Assembly (NCBI RefSeq): GCF_000620805.1
Contig: NZ_KK211187.1
Location: forward strand, 1,397,957-1,461,956
From: Exiguobacterium undae DSM 14481
GTDB lineage: Bacteria; Bacillota; Bacilli; Exiguobacteriales; Exiguobacteriaceae
DNA length: 64,000 nt
Direction: 5' to 3'
Part shown: in pieces, positions 53,849-63,289 of the stretch
Position numbering within the stretch: the first letter of the stretch is position 1
How the letters are laid out: each line of letters opens with the position of its first letter
Translations under genes and position numbers: made by a program
Notes under the pieces: generated by a model
What the model saw: the letters and a program-made list of their open reading frames with translations, nothing else
Database searches by the model: none
What the model was told of the DNA's origin: nothing

Positions 53849-53862
53849 TGAAAGCGCTAACA
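53849..53862 (+). promoter_or_regulatory. cre site (CcpA) upstream of odhA
   Basis: TGAAAGCGCTAACA matches the cre consensus at all 14 positions, 71 bases before the odhA start and downstream of the likely promoter, consistent with glucose repression. Confidence 0.72.
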
Positions 53863-53932
53863 GGTAGAGAGTTGGAAATGTGCTGATTCTTCAGCACGAA
53901 GGGTGAAATGAATGAAACGGGGGGAACCGTAC

Positions 53933-56773
53933 ATGGCAAGCCGGGAACAGGAACAACAAGCATTTTATGGACCAAACCTTGGTTACATCATCGAATTGTA
54001 TGAACGTTTTTTAGAAGATGCTTCTTCAGTGGATGAAGAGACACGACTCTATTTTGAACAGAACGGGGCTCCGATCTCAGAACCAGTTGTCAATCAAGTG
54101 GTCGAGACCGGAGATTTTGAAAAATATTTGGCAGCCAGCCGCTTAGCGGATCAAATTCGTGCAAAAGGTCATTTAGCGGCGGACATCTATCCATTAAAAG
54201 ATCATCCGCGGGAGACGGAATTGCTTGAGCTTGGTCAGTTTGGACTGACAGAAGCTGATTTACGTGGCATGCCGGTCACACTCGTTTGTCCGGATCCACC
54301 GACCCACTTGAAGGATGCCTTCGAAGGGATTGAACATCTGAAAGCCCAATATACAGGGGCAGCCGCGGTCGAGTTCCAACACGTCGACGATTTGGACGAA
54401 AAGAAATGGTTGCGTCAAAAGATTGAACAAGGGGCGTTGACGGCCAAGCTCAGCGTTGAGCAGAAAAAACAATTGTTTAAACGTTTAGCGGAAACGGATC
54501 TTTTTGAAAAATATCTGCATAAAACATACGTGGGACAAAAACGCTTTTCAATCGAAGGACTGGATGCGATGGTGCCGTTGCTTGATACGATTGTCGGTCA
54601 CCTGATTGCCAATGGATCGGAGACAATCAACATCGGAATGGCTCACCGTGGACGTTTAAACGTGTTGGCACATGTCCTAGGCAAACCGTACGAAATGATT
54701 TTTGCCGAATTCCAACATGCACCGAACCACGATCTTGTCCCGTCGGAAGGATCGATTGGAATTACGTATGGCTGGACAGGCGACGTCAAATATCATTTGG
54801 GATTAAACCGGAAAATGGAGCAACAATCCACTAATGTGCGGATGACACTTGCCAATAATCCGTCGCATCTGGAGTTTGTCGATCCTGTCGTCGAAGGATT
54901 TACACGGGCGGCGCAAGATGACCGTTCGCAAAAAGGCGCGCCTCGCCAAGAGCAGGGCAAAGCAGCCGCGATCCTGATTCACGGTGATGCCGCTTTCCCG
55001 GGACAAGGAATTGTCGCTGAAACATTGAATTTGACGAATTTAAAAGGATACAACACGGGCGGGACGATTCACATCATCGCCAACAATACGATCGGTTTCA
55101 CGACAGAGCCGACCGATTCACGTTCAACCCGCTATTCGAGCGACCTGGCAAAAGGATACGAAATCCCGATTTTCCACGTCAATGCCGATGAGCCGGAAAG
55201 CTGTTTAGCTGTCGCGTTACTCGCCAGTGAATACCGGGCAACGTTCAACAAAGACGTATTGATTGATTTGATTGGGTACCGTCGTTTTGGACATAACGAG
55301 ATGGATGAGCCGATGAACACGAATCCAGTGTTATATGAGTTGATCCACCAACATGACACGGCACGGGTCTTATACGCCAACCAACTGGTCGAACAAGGGG
55401 ACGTCACGAAAGAAGAGGTCGCTGCGATTGAAACGGACATCAATGATGTCATGAAAGCAGCACGTGAGAAAGTACCGAATGTGGAAAAAGAGTACGGTGG
55501 GGTCATGCCGGACGTCGTCTTCAAAGGGGTTCCGACCGTTGAGACAGGTGTTTCGGAAGAGAACTTGATGGCGTATAACGAACAGTTACTCGAATGGCCA
55601 AGCGGATTCAATGTTTTCCATAAGTTAGAGAAAGTCTTAAAACGCCGGACTGATGCGTTGACGACGAAAAACGGGATTGACTGGGGACATGCCGAGACGC
55701 TCGCGTTTGCATCGATTCTCTCGGACGGAACACCAATCCGTCTAAGTGGTCAGGATTCCGAACGGGGAACGTTCGCTCAGCGGAATATCAATCTTAATGA
55801 TGTTAAAACCGGCAAATCGTTTTCACCGATGCACAGTTTGAAATCAGCGACTGCGTCCTTTGCTGTCTACAACAGTCCGTTATCGGAAGCAGGCGTCCTC
55901 GGCTTTGAATATGGCTACAATGTTTTCGCACCTGAGACACTTGTCTTATGGGAAGCGCAATATGGTGATTTTGCCAACTCCGGTCAAGTCATCTTTGATC
56001 AATTCATCTCGGCGAGCCGTGCGAAATGGGGGCAGACATCGGGGCTTGTGATGCTGTTGCCTCACGGATATGAAGGTCAAGGTCCGGAACACTCAAGTGC
56101 CCGACTCGAACGTTTCCTATCGTTATCCGGTGAGAAAAACTGGACGGTCGCCAATGTCTCGAGCGCCGCGCAGTATTTCCACCTGCTTCGCCGTCAAGCA
56201 GCGATTCTCGGAAAAGAAGAAGTCCGTCCGCTTGTCGTGATGACACCGAAAAGTCTTCTCCGGCACCCGCTCGCGACATCTGATTTATCCGAGCTGACAG
56301 ATGGCTCCTTTAAACGGATCGTGGAACAAACGGGTCTTGGTGAATCACCGGATCAAGTCGAACGAATTGTCTTTTGCAGTGGGAAAGTCGCGATTGATTT
56401 GGCGGAAGCCGTCTCGAAATCCGATGACGACTTCAACTGGTTGCACATCGTGCGAATCGAAGAAATTTACCCATTCCCGGCGAAGCAGTTAAACGCGTTG
56501 TTGGAGCGGTACCCGAATGTTACGGAATTTGTTTGGGTTCAGGAAGAACCAAAAAACATGGGGGCATGGACATATATTGAACCGCGCTTAGAATCCGTTG
56601 GTATCAATGGCATCACGCAAGTGCGCTATATTGGACGCCGTCGACGCTCGAGTACAGCGGAAGGTGACCCGACTGGTCATAAAGTCGAACAAGCGCGCAT
56701 CGTAACCGAAGCATTGACACGCCAGACGGTCGAAGAAACGACGGCACCATCTATTTCCGAAACAAATGTCTAA
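53933..56773 (+). CDS. odhA: 2-Oxoglutarate dehydrogenase E1 component
   Basis: A 946-residue thiamine-diphosphate enzyme that decarboxylates 2-oxoglutarate and loads the succinyl group on OdhB. Features in order: the N-terminal ~80-residue dehydrogenase-docking segment ([24 protein letters not shown]), the ThDP domain with [20 protein letters not shown] (near 240-260) and [18 protein letters not shown] (near 348), and the transketolase-like pyrimidine domain with [14 protein letters not shown] (near 610). Length matches the Bacillus enzyme. ATG 53933 follows GGGGGGAA. It forms an operon with odhB; the E3 component must be elsewhere. Confidence 0.96.
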   Translation: MASREQEQQAFYGPNLGYIIELYERFLEDASSVDEETRLYFEQNGAPISEPVVNQVVETGDFEKYLAASRLADQIRAKGHLAADIYPLKDHPRETELLELGQFGLTEADLRGMPVTLVCPDPPTHLKDAFEGIEHLKAQYTGAAAVEFQHVDDLDEKKWLRQKIEQGALTAKLSVEQKKQLFKRLAETDLFEKYLHKTYVGQKRFSIEGLDAMVPLLDTIVGHLIANGSETINIGMAHRGRLNVLAHVLGKPYEMIFAEFQHAPNHDLVPSEGSIGITYGWTGDVKYHLGLNRKMEQQSTNVRMTLANNPSHLEFVDPVVEGFTRAAQDDRSQKGAPRQEQGKAAAILIHGDAAFPGQGIVAETLNLTNLKGYNTGGTIHIIANNTIGFTTEPTDSRSTRYSSDLAKGYEIPIFHVNADEPESCLAVALLASEYRATFNKDVLIDLIGYRRFGHNEMDEPMNTNPVLYELIHQHDTARVLYANQLVEQGDVTKEEVAAIETDINDVMKAAREKVPNVEKEYGGVMPDVVFKGVPTVETGVSEENLMAYNEQLLEWPSGFNVFHKLEKVLKRRTDALTTKNGIDWGHAETLAFASILSDGTPIRLSGQDSERGTFAQRNINLNDVKTGKSFSPMHSLKSATASFAVYNSPLSEAGVLGFEYGYNVFAPETLVLWEAQYGDFANSGQVIFDQFISASRAKWGQTSGLVMLLPHGYEGQGPEHSSARLERFLSLSGEKNWTVANVSSAAQYFHLLRRQAAILGKEEVRPLVVMTPKSLLRHPLATSDLSELTDGSFKRIVEQTGLGESPDQVERIVFCSGKVAIDLAEAVSKSDDDFNWLHIVRIEEIYPFPAKQLNALLERYPNVTEFVWVQEEPKNMGAWTYIEPRLESVGINGITQVRYIGRRRRSSTAEGDPTGHKVEQARIVTEALTRQTVEETTAPSISETNV

Positions 56774-56826
56774 CGCATAACATCTTGTGGGGTCAAACAC
56801 GAACAGTCTTAGGGGGACGAATTATC

Positions 56827-58092
56827 ATGGAAATCAAAGTGCCAGAACTTGCAGAATCGATTACGGAAGGTACGGTCGCTTCGTGGTTGAAACAACCAGG
56901 CGATCAGGTGGAAAAAGGGGAAGCGATTGTTGAGCTGGAAACGGATAAAGTCAACATCGAAGTCCCGTCGGATGAAGCCGGCGTGTTGACAGAGGTCATG
57001 GCGGCAGAAGGCGACACGGTCCGGGTTGGCGAGACGATTGCCATCATCACAGCGGGTGGCGAAGCAGCAAAACCGACTGAAACGACTCCAACGCCAAAGG
57101 CAACAGAAGCACCAACAGAAGCACCAGCCGCTCAAGAGCCGAAAAAAGAGCAGCCGGCAGCTGTCGCGGCGACTGAAGCCACGACGCTTGCTGACCGTCC
57201 GATTGCTTCACCCGCAGCTCGGAAGTTAGCCCGCGAAAAAGGAATTGATTTGTCGCAAGTCGCGACGCAAGATCCGCTTGGCCGGATCCGCGTGCAAGAT
57301 GTGGCAACGTTTGAAGTCGCGCCACGTGAACAAGCAAAACCACAACCGGCAACGCCGGCACCACAACCAGCAGCTCCAGCAGCACCCGGCAAACCGGAAG
57401 AACGAATCAAAATGTCACGCCGTCGTAAAACGATTGCCAACCGTTTAGTAGAAGTTCAACAAACAGCTGCGATGTTGACGACATTTAACGAAATCGATAT
57501 GTCTGCTGTCATGTCTTTACGGAAACGCCGTCAAGAAAAATTCGTCAAGGACAATGAGGTCAAACTTGGTTTCATGTCGTTCTTTACGAAAGCTGCCGTC
57601 GCGGCCTTGAAAAAAATGCCTTATCTAAATGCAGAAATTCAGGGAGACGAGATTGTCCTGAAGAAATTCTACGACATCGGGATTGCAGTTTCTGCCCCGG
57701 ACGGACTGGTCGTGCCGGTCGTCCGTGATGCCGATAAAAAGAACTTCGGTGAAATCGAAAAAGATATCATCAATCTTGCGGTCAAAGCGCGTGACAACAA
57801 ACTGGGCTTGTCTGATTTGACAGGCGGAACGTTTACGATCACGAACGGTGGAACATTTGGTTCCTTGATGTCGACACCGATCCTGAATGGACCACAAGTG
57901 GCGATTCTCGGGATGCATGCGATCAACTTGCGTCCGATCGCGATTGATGCAGAACGAATGGAAAACCGTCCGATGATGTATGTCGCCCTTTCTTATGATC
58001 ACCGGATCGTGGACGGAAAAGAAGCCGTCACGTTCCTTAAACACATTAAAGATTTGTTGGAAGATCCGGAATCACTCATCTTCGAAGCGTAA
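56827..58092 (+). CDS. odhB: Dihydrolipoyl succinyltransferase (2-oxoglutarate dehydrogenase E2)
   Basis: A 421-residue E2 core. A lipoyl domain (1-78) carries the lipoylated K41 in [13 protein letters not shown]; a Pro/Ala/Thr-rich linker follows, then the E1/E3-binding domain (about 118-160, [20 protein letters not shown]), a second linker and the catalytic domain (about 190-421) with the active His in [13 protein letters not shown]. It passes succinyl groups to CoA. ATG 56827 follows AGGGGGACG, 53 bases after odhA. Confidence 0.96.
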   Translation: MEIKVPELAESITEGTVASWLKQPGDQVEKGEAIVELETDKVNIEVPSDEAGVLTEVMAAEGDTVRVGETIAIITAGGEAAKPTETTPTPKATEAPTEAPAAQEPKKEQPAAVAATEATTLADRPIASPAARKLAREKGIDLSQVATQDPLGRIRVQDVATFEVAPREQAKPQPATPAPQPAAPAAPGKPEERIKMSRRRKTIANRLVEVQQTAAMLTTFNEIDMSAVMSLRKRRQEKFVKDNEVKLGFMSFFTKAAVAALKKMPYLNAEIQGDEIVLKKFYDIGIAVSAPDGLVVPVVRDADKKNFGEIEKDIINLAVKARDNKLGLSDLTGGTFTITNGGTFGSLMSTPILNGPQVAILGMHAINLRPIAIDAERMENRPMMYVALSYDHRIVDGKEAVTFLKHIKDLLEDPESLIFEA

Positions 58093-58101
58093 TCATACGG
58101 G

Positions 58102-58141
58102 AACACCCTGTTTCGAATCATGGAAACAGGGTGTTTTTTTG
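58102..58141 (+). terminator. Terminator after odhB
   Basis: AACACCCTGTTTC / GAAACAGGGTGTT around GAATCATG, then a run of T. Confidence 0.93.
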
Positions 58142-58263
58142 TTATCTGTTACAGCGTTGTCACCCAATCTATACAGAAGATTACATCTGCTTCATGAGAC
58201 GTTCATCGAAACACGGTAAGATTCATCTTGTATGAGAATCACGATTTCGAGGGGGATAAACGA

Positions 58264-59157
58264 ATGTTAAAGCAGATCGGAATGACGGTCCTGACCGGAC
58301 TAGTCATCACAAGCAGTGCAACGAGCACTGAGGCAGCAAAGAAACCGGCAAAAGGATTATTGGACCCAGAGCGGATCGTTAATGTTGCGCATCGCGGTGC
58401 GTCAGGCTATGCACCGGAACATACGATGGTTGCTTACGAGATGGGACATAAAAAGTTAAAGGCCGATTACATTGAAATTGATTTACAGATGACGAAAGAT
58501 GGTCACTTGATTGCGATGCATGACGAGACGGTCGATCGGACGACAAACGGGACAGGCGCGGTCAAGGACAAGACGTTGGCGCAGATCAAACGATTGGATG
58601 CAGGAAGTTGGTTTAATCAAGCCTATCCCGCCTATGCCCGTGCGAGTTATAGAGGATTACAGGTTCCGACGCTTAACGAAATCTTTGATCGTTATGGCAA
58701 GCAGGCCAACTATTATATCGAAACGAAGTCACCGGATGTCTATCCCGGGATGGAGAAAAAACTGTTGGATACGTTAAAACGATTTGGATTATCAAGTGAC
58801 CGCGTTAAACCGGGACAAGTGATGATTCAATCGTTCAGTCAAGAAAGTTTGTTAAAAGTAAAACGTCTGGATCGGAACGTACCGCTTGTGCAATTGCTCG
58901 AAGCAGGTGATGTGAATGCGTTAACCGCTAGACGAGTGAAAGACATCAAGACCTATGCGGTTGGGGTGGGTCCGTCCTTTAAGGCACTGACGAAAACCAA
59001 TACGGCGTTGATTCGAAAAAACGATTTGTTGCTCCACCCGTACACTGTAAATGAGAAGAAGGATATGCATCGGATGCTTGATTACGGAGTGACCGGTGTT
59101 TTCACGAATTTTGTCGACCGTTTTAATGAAGTCAGACAGCAGCATACATCACGTTGA
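58264..59157 (+). CDS. glpQ: Secreted glycerophosphodiester phosphodiesterase
   Basis: A 297-residue GDPD-family enzyme with a signal peptide (1-25, cleavage probably after STEA). The catalytic motifs are AHRGASGYAPEHT (near 43-55) and EIDLQMTKDGHLIAMHDETVDRTT (near 72-95), with the acid/base histidines and metal-binding glutamate and aspartate. It hydrolyses glycerophosphodiesters, or teichoic-acid chains in some relatives, to glycerol-3-phosphate outside the cell. ATG 58264 follows GAGGGGGAT. It is a single gene with a terminator. Confidence 0.9.
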   Translation: MLKQIGMTVLTGLVITSSATSTEAAKKPAKGLLDPERIVNVAHRGASGYAPEHTMVAYEMGHKKLKADYIEIDLQMTKDGHLIAMHDETVDRTTNGTGAVKDKTLAQIKRLDAGSWFNQAYPAYARASYRGLQVPTLNEIFDRYGKQANYYIETKSPDVYPGMEKKLLDTLKRFGLSSDRVKPGQVMIQSFSQESLLKVKRLDRNVPLVQLLEAGDVNALTARRVKDIKTYAVGVGPSFKALTKTNTALIRKNDLLLHPYTVNEKKDMHRMLDYGVTGVFTNFVDRFNEVRQQHTSR

Positions 59158-59163
59158 ATACAG

Positions 59164-59203
59164 AAAAAAGTCCGCTTTTCTTCCTGAAAAGCGGACTTTT
59201 TTT
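59164..59203 (+). terminator. Terminator after glpQ
   Basis: AAAAAAGTCCGCTTTTC / GAAAAGCGGACTTTTTT around TTCCT. Confidence 0.95.
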
Positions 59204-59361
59204 GAAAATGACATCCAAACCCTTCTTCACTACGTATGCTTATCGAGGTTTTATCATGTATTCAGTTATTTTCGCGTGATGCAGAACATGATACGATAAT
59301 ACAGCAACGTGGGGCGGAATCGTTCAGGGACGTTCCGTCAAGAGAGAATGGAGTGAACAGC

Positions 59362-59808
59362 ATGCGGATTACACAATATACAGACTATGGATTACGTGTC
59401 CTGATTTACTTAGGACTTCACCGGCAGGAAATCACGCCAATGCCGGCGATTGCCAATCATTATGGGATTTCATCCAATCATTTGATGAAAGTGACGCAAC
59501 AGTTGGCGAAGCTCGGCTATGTTGAATCAACGCGCGGACGGACAGGCGGACTACGTCTGATTCGAGATCCGGAAGAGATCAATATCGGGAAGGTCGTTCG
59601 GGAGATGGAACCGATGGATATCGTCGAATGCTTTTCGGCGGACGGACATTGTGTGATTGAACCACACTGTCAGTTAAAAGGGATTCTCGGACGGGCTTTA
59701 CGGGCGTTTATTCGTGAACTCGAGCAACATACGTTAGCGGAGTTGATTACGAATCGCCAAGAACTGGATTTACTGTTTGCCAAAGCGGGTGCGGATGATT
59801 CACGTTAA
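59362..59808 (+). CDS. nsrR: Rrf2-family regulator, NsrR-like
   Basis: A 148-residue winged-helix regulator starting TQYTDYGLRVLIYLG, as NsrR proteins do. Three cysteines, C90, C97 and C103, stand in the cluster-binding position (spacing 6 and 5), so an Fe-S cluster is likely and nitric oxide or redox sensing is plausible. The recognition helix is SSNHLMKVTQQLAKLGYV. ATG 59362 follows GGAGTGAAC; the longer frame from 59236 lacks a ribosome site. An extended -10 (TGATACGAT, 59289-59297) may be its promoter. No hmp or nitrite-reductase gene is near; it converges on the mrp operon. Confidence 0.78.
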   Translation: MRITQYTDYGLRVLIYLGLHRQEITPMPAIANHYGISSNHLMKVTQQLAKLGYVESTRGRTGGLRLIRDPEEINIGKVVREMEPMDIVECFSADGHCVIEPHCQLKGILGRALRAFIRELEQHTLAELITNRQELDLLFAKAGADDSR

Positions 59809-59810
59809 GT

Positions 59811-59836
59811 GAATCACCCGGATTCGTTTTTTTTTT
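59811..59836 (+). terminator. Terminator after the NsrR-like gene
   Basis: A short GAATC / GATTC stem around ACCCG, with a run of about ten T. Confidence 0.65.
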
Positions 59837-59844
59837 GCAACAAA

Positions 59845-59881
59845 AGACAGCTACCGCCTGAAAAAGATCAGGTGATAGCTG
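59845..59881 (-). terminator. Terminator of the mrp operon (minus strand)
   Basis: On the minus strand AGCTATCACCTGA pairs with TCAGGCGGTAGCT (one mismatch, one wobble), followed by GTCTTTTGTT. Confidence 0.7.
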
Positions 59882-59898
59882 CGGACGTGCCAAAATCA

Positions 59899-60279
59899 TT
59901 ATTTTAATTTAGAAACCGATCGTTTTTTCGGGTTCACGTGCTCGGGATTTTTCGCCAGATCATCCTGCACGGATTCTTTCCATAAAGGAACATCGCTGTA
60001 GTAAGCGGCGCGGGCAATCAAATGTCCGCCAATCGGTGCCGTGATCAATACGAACAAAATACCAAGCAGGACACGGGACGAGAAAAATCCATCTTCTGCG
60101 ACAAAATAGATGATGACGCCGATGAGAATGCTCATGACACCAAGCGTCGCGCTTTTGGACGCGGCGTGAGCACGCGTATAGAGGTCAGGTAGCCGAATGA
60201 GACCCAGTGCAGTGACGAGGCTGAAAAAAGCTCCGATCAACGCAAAGGCGGCTACGAAAATATCACTGATTGCGGTCAC
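59899..60279 (-). CDS. mrpG: Mrp Na+/H+ antiporter subunit G
   Basis: A 126-residue membrane protein with three helices in the first 90 residues and a hydrophilic basic tail (PKKRSVSKLK). GLIRLPDLYTRAHAASKSATLG is the MnhG/PhaG signature. Start is GTG 60279 behind AAGGAGA. It overlaps mrpF by 17 bases. Last gene of the mrp operon, which exports Na+ in exchange for H+ and supports pH and salt tolerance. Confidence 0.94.
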   Translation of the reverse strand: MTAISDIFVAAFALIGAFFSLVTALGLIRLPDLYTRAHAASKSATLGVMSILIGVIIYFVAEDGFFSSRVLLGILFVLITAPIGGHLIARAAYYSDVPLWKESVQDDLAKNPEHVNPKKRSVSKLK

Positions 60280-60547
60280 GTTCGATGATCTCTCCTTTCT
60301 CGATGAATTTGGAGAAAGCGACTGTCCCGATGAATGCCAAAATCCCGATCAATAAGATGACTTCCAGATAGTCACTTGTACGAAGAATGATCGAAACTAA
60401 TCCGACGACGGAAATCAAACTGATGCCGATGGAATCAAGGGCGATGACACGGTCGGCAACGGATGGACCTTTGATGACGCGGTAAAACAAACCAAGCATC
60501 GACAGGAACACGCCACCTAAGGCAATAAATAAAAGGGTCTCTAACAT
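60263..60547 (-). CDS. mrpF: Mrp Na+/H+ antiporter subunit F
   Basis: A 94-residue protein with three membrane helices and the typical GPSVADRVIALDSIGI segment (near 27-42). Its ATG overlaps the mrpE stop by one base (TGATG), with GGAGGTGAG as ribosome site. Confidence 0.94.
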   Translation of the reverse strand: MLETLLFIALGGVFLSMLGLFYRVIKGPSVADRVIALDSIGISLISVVGLVSIILRTSDYLEVILLIGILAFIGTVAFSKFIEKGEIIERDRNQ

Positions 60548-61023
60548 CAGCGGCTCACCTCCAAGATGGCTTTCTCAAAACTATTTCGAATCGAGGCAAC
60601 GGCATCATCGGCTTCCGGCATATGCAAGGCATGGATATACAATGTCTTGTTGTCATCTGAAATATCAACGACAAGTGTTCCTGGTGTCAACGTAATCAGC
60701 ATCGAAAGCAGTGTGACTTGCCAATTGTGTTCCAGCTCCGTCTCGTATGCAAAAATACCGGGTTTGATGTCGAGGCGCGGTTTCAAAATGATTGACAGCA
60801 CTTCAAGGTTCGCAACGACCAGTTCGTATAAAAATCGGATGAACAGCCGGATTAAAGCGATGAATGGTCCAAGATAAAAACGAGTACTGAAGCCTCGCCG
60901 CATCGCAAACATCGCAATCAAACCGAGCAAGTAGCCGATGATGAACGATGAAGTGGAAAAGGAGTTGGCGAGAAACATCCAGAGGAATGCAAGCAAGATA
61001 TTGAGTAATAACTGAAATGGCAT
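60547..61023 (-). CDS. mrpE: Mrp Na+/H+ antiporter subunit E
   Basis: A 158-residue protein with two or three N-terminal membrane helices and a cytoplasmic C-terminal domain with LLSMLITLTPGTLVVDISDDNKTLYIHAL, the MnhE signature. Its ribosome site AAGGAGGATTA lies over the mrpD stop, three bases away from it. Confidence 0.93.
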   Translation of the reverse strand: MPFQLLLNILLAFLWMFLANSFSTSSFIIGYLLGLIAMFAMRRGFSTRFYLGPFIALIRLFIRFLYELVVANLEVLSIILKPRLDIKPGIFAYETELEHNWQVTLLSMLITLTPGTLVVDISDDNKTLYIHALHMPEADDAVASIRNSFEKAILEVSR

Positions 61024-61026
61024 GGG

Positions 61027-62511
61027 TTAATCCTCCTTCAGTACGGCTTGAATATAGATTGAGGGATCGACAAGCGGATCCACGGCTTGAGAGATGAAGG
61101 GACGGACGGCTTCCGCACCCACTCCATATAATACGGTAATCACGACTAAACAAAGCGCAGGTGAGAGCAATTGTTTGGTCAGATGGCGTTTCGGACCGGT
61201 GTAGGTCTTCGGCGTTCCCCAAAATCCACGAATGAAAATCTGCATCACCGAGTAGAGGACAAGTAAGCTTGAAATCAAGACGACAAACGGTCCAACGAGA
61301 TCACCGGCTTCAAATCCGCCCCGAACGATGAGCAACTTCCCGATAAAACCACTGAGTGGCGGAATTCCGGCGAGTGACAACGCAGCAATGAAATACGTCC
61401 ATCCGAGTAACGGATACTCTTTGATCATCCCGCCCATGTCTTTTAATCGACTTGAACCAACGATTCCAATCATGACGCCGATCAGCAGGAATAATGCTGC
61501 TTTGATCAACATGTCATGAATCAGATAGAATACCGCGCCTTCGAGCGACTGGCGGGTCATGACGGAGACACCGTACAAAATCACGCCGACAGCAACGATG
61601 ATGTTGTAGATTAAAATTTGTTTGGCGTCACGTGTCGCGAGAGCACCAATGACTCCGATTAAAATCGTCGCTAGTGCCAACCAGCCGAGAATCTGATGCG
61701 TGAATTCCGGTTGATGGGAGAAGAATAAACTGTAGGTCCGCAAAATGCCGTAGACACCAACTTTCGTCAGCAATGCGCCGAATAAGGCAAGGACCGGAGT
61801 CGGTGGTACTTGATAGGAGCCCGGTAACCAGAAATAAAGCGGGAAGATGGCTCCTTTTAATCCGAAGACAATCAAAAACAGAATCGCGATGACGCTGAGA
61901 ATGCCCGGTTGATTGATTTCAGAAATTTTTTGTGAAATATCTGCCATGCTCAATGAACCGATGATGCCGTATAAAAAGGCGACCGTCATGACAAACAAAG
62001 CAGACGAGATGACGTTAATCAACAGGTATTTCAAGGACTCACGCAACTGAGCCGGCTTTCCGCCGAGCACGATTAAAACGTAAGAAGAAATCAAAAAGAC
62101 TTCGAAAAAGACAAACATGTTGAAAATATCACCTGTCGTAAAGGCACCGTTCACACCGACAAGTAAAAATTGAACAGCGATGTAGTAGTAAAAGCGTTGG
62201 TGCAGATCAGACAAGTAATAGATCGAGTACCAGACTACAAAAAAGACAAGCAGGCTGGTCGTAAAGACAAGCAGGGCGGATAACATATCCGACACAAGCG
62301 TGATGCCGAATGGAGCGGGCCAGCTCCCGAGCGTCACCGTCAAGATGCCTCCTTGTTTGACACGGAAAATCAGATAAGCCGAAGCCAGGATCGTCACGAG
62401 GGTTGATCCGAAGGACAGGCTGCGCTGTAGACGCAGGTGGTTCGGGAACAACATCAAGATGACACCGGTAATCAACGGGATCAAAATCGGTAATAACGGT
62501 AAATTAATCAT
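61027..62511 (-). CDS. mrpD: Mrp Na+/H+ antiporter subunit D
   Basis: A 494-residue protein with about fourteen hydrophobic segments, homologous to the proton-pumping subunits of complex I. Conserved charged residues are visible in helices: [17 protein letters not shown] (Glu near 137), [16 protein letters not shown] (Lys near 219) and [14 protein letters not shown] (His and Lys near 325). With MrpA it likely forms the proton path. It overlaps mrpC by eight bases. Confidence 0.95.
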   Translation of the reverse strand: MINLPLLPILIPLITGVILMLFPNHLRLQRSLSFGSTLVTILASAYLIFRVKQGGILTVTLGSWPAPFGITLVSDMLSALLVFTTSLLVFFVVWYSIYYLSDLHQRFYYYIAVQFLLVGVNGAFTTGDIFNMFVFFEVFLISSYVLIVLGGKPAQLRESLKYLLINVISSALFVMTVAFLYGIIGSLSMADISQKISEINQPGILSVIAILFLIVFGLKGAIFPLYFWLPGSYQVPPTPVLALFGALLTKVGVYGILRTYSLFFSHQPEFTHQILGWLALATILIGVIGALATRDAKQILIYNIIVAVGVILYGVSVMTRQSLEGAVFYLIHDMLIKAALFLLIGVMIGIVGSSRLKDMGGMIKEYPLLGWTYFIAALSLAGIPPLSGFIGKLLIVRGGFEAGDLVGPFVVLISSLLVLYSVMQIFIRGFWGTPKTYTGPKRHLTKQLLSPALCLVVITVLYGVGAEAVRPFISQAVDPLVDPSIYIQAVLKED

Positions 62512-62845
62512 GCGTATCGGTTCCTTTCATTTCCTCGAGATTGTCTGTGCCAAGTTCTTGATAAGCCCGGTAGGCGAGCACGAGGAAAAATGCGGTCACG
62601 CCGAAACTGATAACGATTGCCGTGAGAACAAGCGCTTGTGGAAGCGGATCCGTATACTGGGTGACCCCGTCTTTGATGACAGGAGCCGCTCCGGTCTTCA
62701 GCCCCCCCATCGTCATGACAAGCAAATGAGCCGCATGACTGAGTAAGCCGGTTCCGATGATGATTCGTAAAATACTTTTCGAAAGAATGAGATAGACGGC
62801 ACACATCGTCAGGATGCCTGCAGCGATCGCCATGATGATCTCCAT
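62504..62845 (-). CDS. mrpC: Mrp Na+/H+ antiporter subunit C
   Basis: A 113-residue NuoK-like protein with three membrane helices. [18 protein letters not shown] and [21 protein letters not shown] are the MnhC signatures. It starts four bases after the mrpB stop. Confidence 0.94.
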   Translation of the reverse strand: MEIIMAIAAGILTMCAVYLILSKSILRIIIGTGLLSHAAHLLVMTMGGLKTGAAPVIKDGVTQYTDPLPQALVLTAIVISFGVTAFFLVLAYRAYQELGTDNLEEMKGTDTHD

Positions 62846-62848
62846 TCG

Positions 62849-63289
62849 TTAATCACTCTCCCCAATCGTTTGAATAATCGTCATCGTCACACCGACGACG
62901 ACGAGATAGACGCCCAAATCAAACAACATCGCCGTATGCAGGGAAGTTTTTCCGAACAGCGGTAGATTGAAGTAATCATGTGCGTGCGTAAAGAACGGAA
63001 CATTAAACAATAAAGCGCCCGAAGCCGTCAAGACGGCAATCAACATGCCAATCGCCGTCATCAATTTGTAGTCGACGGGCAGAATTTGGCGGAGTGTTTG
63101 AATGTCAAAGGCAAGCAGGACCAACACGAGGGCGGAAGCGGTGACGAGTCCGCCGATAAAGCCACCACCCGGTGTATAATGCCCGGCAAAGAACAGATAG
63201 ACGGCAAACAAGAAAATAATGAACGTGATGAACGTCGTGGCCGATTCCAGGATGACGTCATTCGTATGTTTCTTCATCGGATTTTTCAT
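62849..63289 (-). CDS. mrpB: Mrp Na+/H+ antiporter subunit B
   Basis: A 146-residue protein with four membrane helices; AGHYTPGGGFIGGLVTASALVL (near 39-60) is the MnhB signature. The ATG overlaps the mrpA stop (63286-63289). Confidence 0.94.
   Translation of the reverse strand: MKNPMKKHTNDVILESATTFITFIIFLFAVYLFFAGHYTPGGGFIGGLVTASALVLVLLAFDIQTLRQILPVDYKLMTAIGMLIAVLTASGALLFNVPFFTHAHDYFNLPLFGKTSLHTAMLFDLGVYLVVVGVTMTIIQTIGESD

Larger units (their letters stand above)
53609..53932. other. Intergenic region upstream of odhA
   Basis: About 320 bases without a gene. It holds a TTGACA (53765-53770) with a poor -10 around 53789-53795, a perfect cre site at 53849-53862, and the odhA ribosome site. A minus-strand frame (53646-53975) has no ribosome site and crosses these signals. 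Confidence 0.6.

Noticed and set aside
53646-53975. Minus-strand frame of 109 codons upstream of odhA
   Set aside because: No ribosome site, and it covers the odhA control signals and start.
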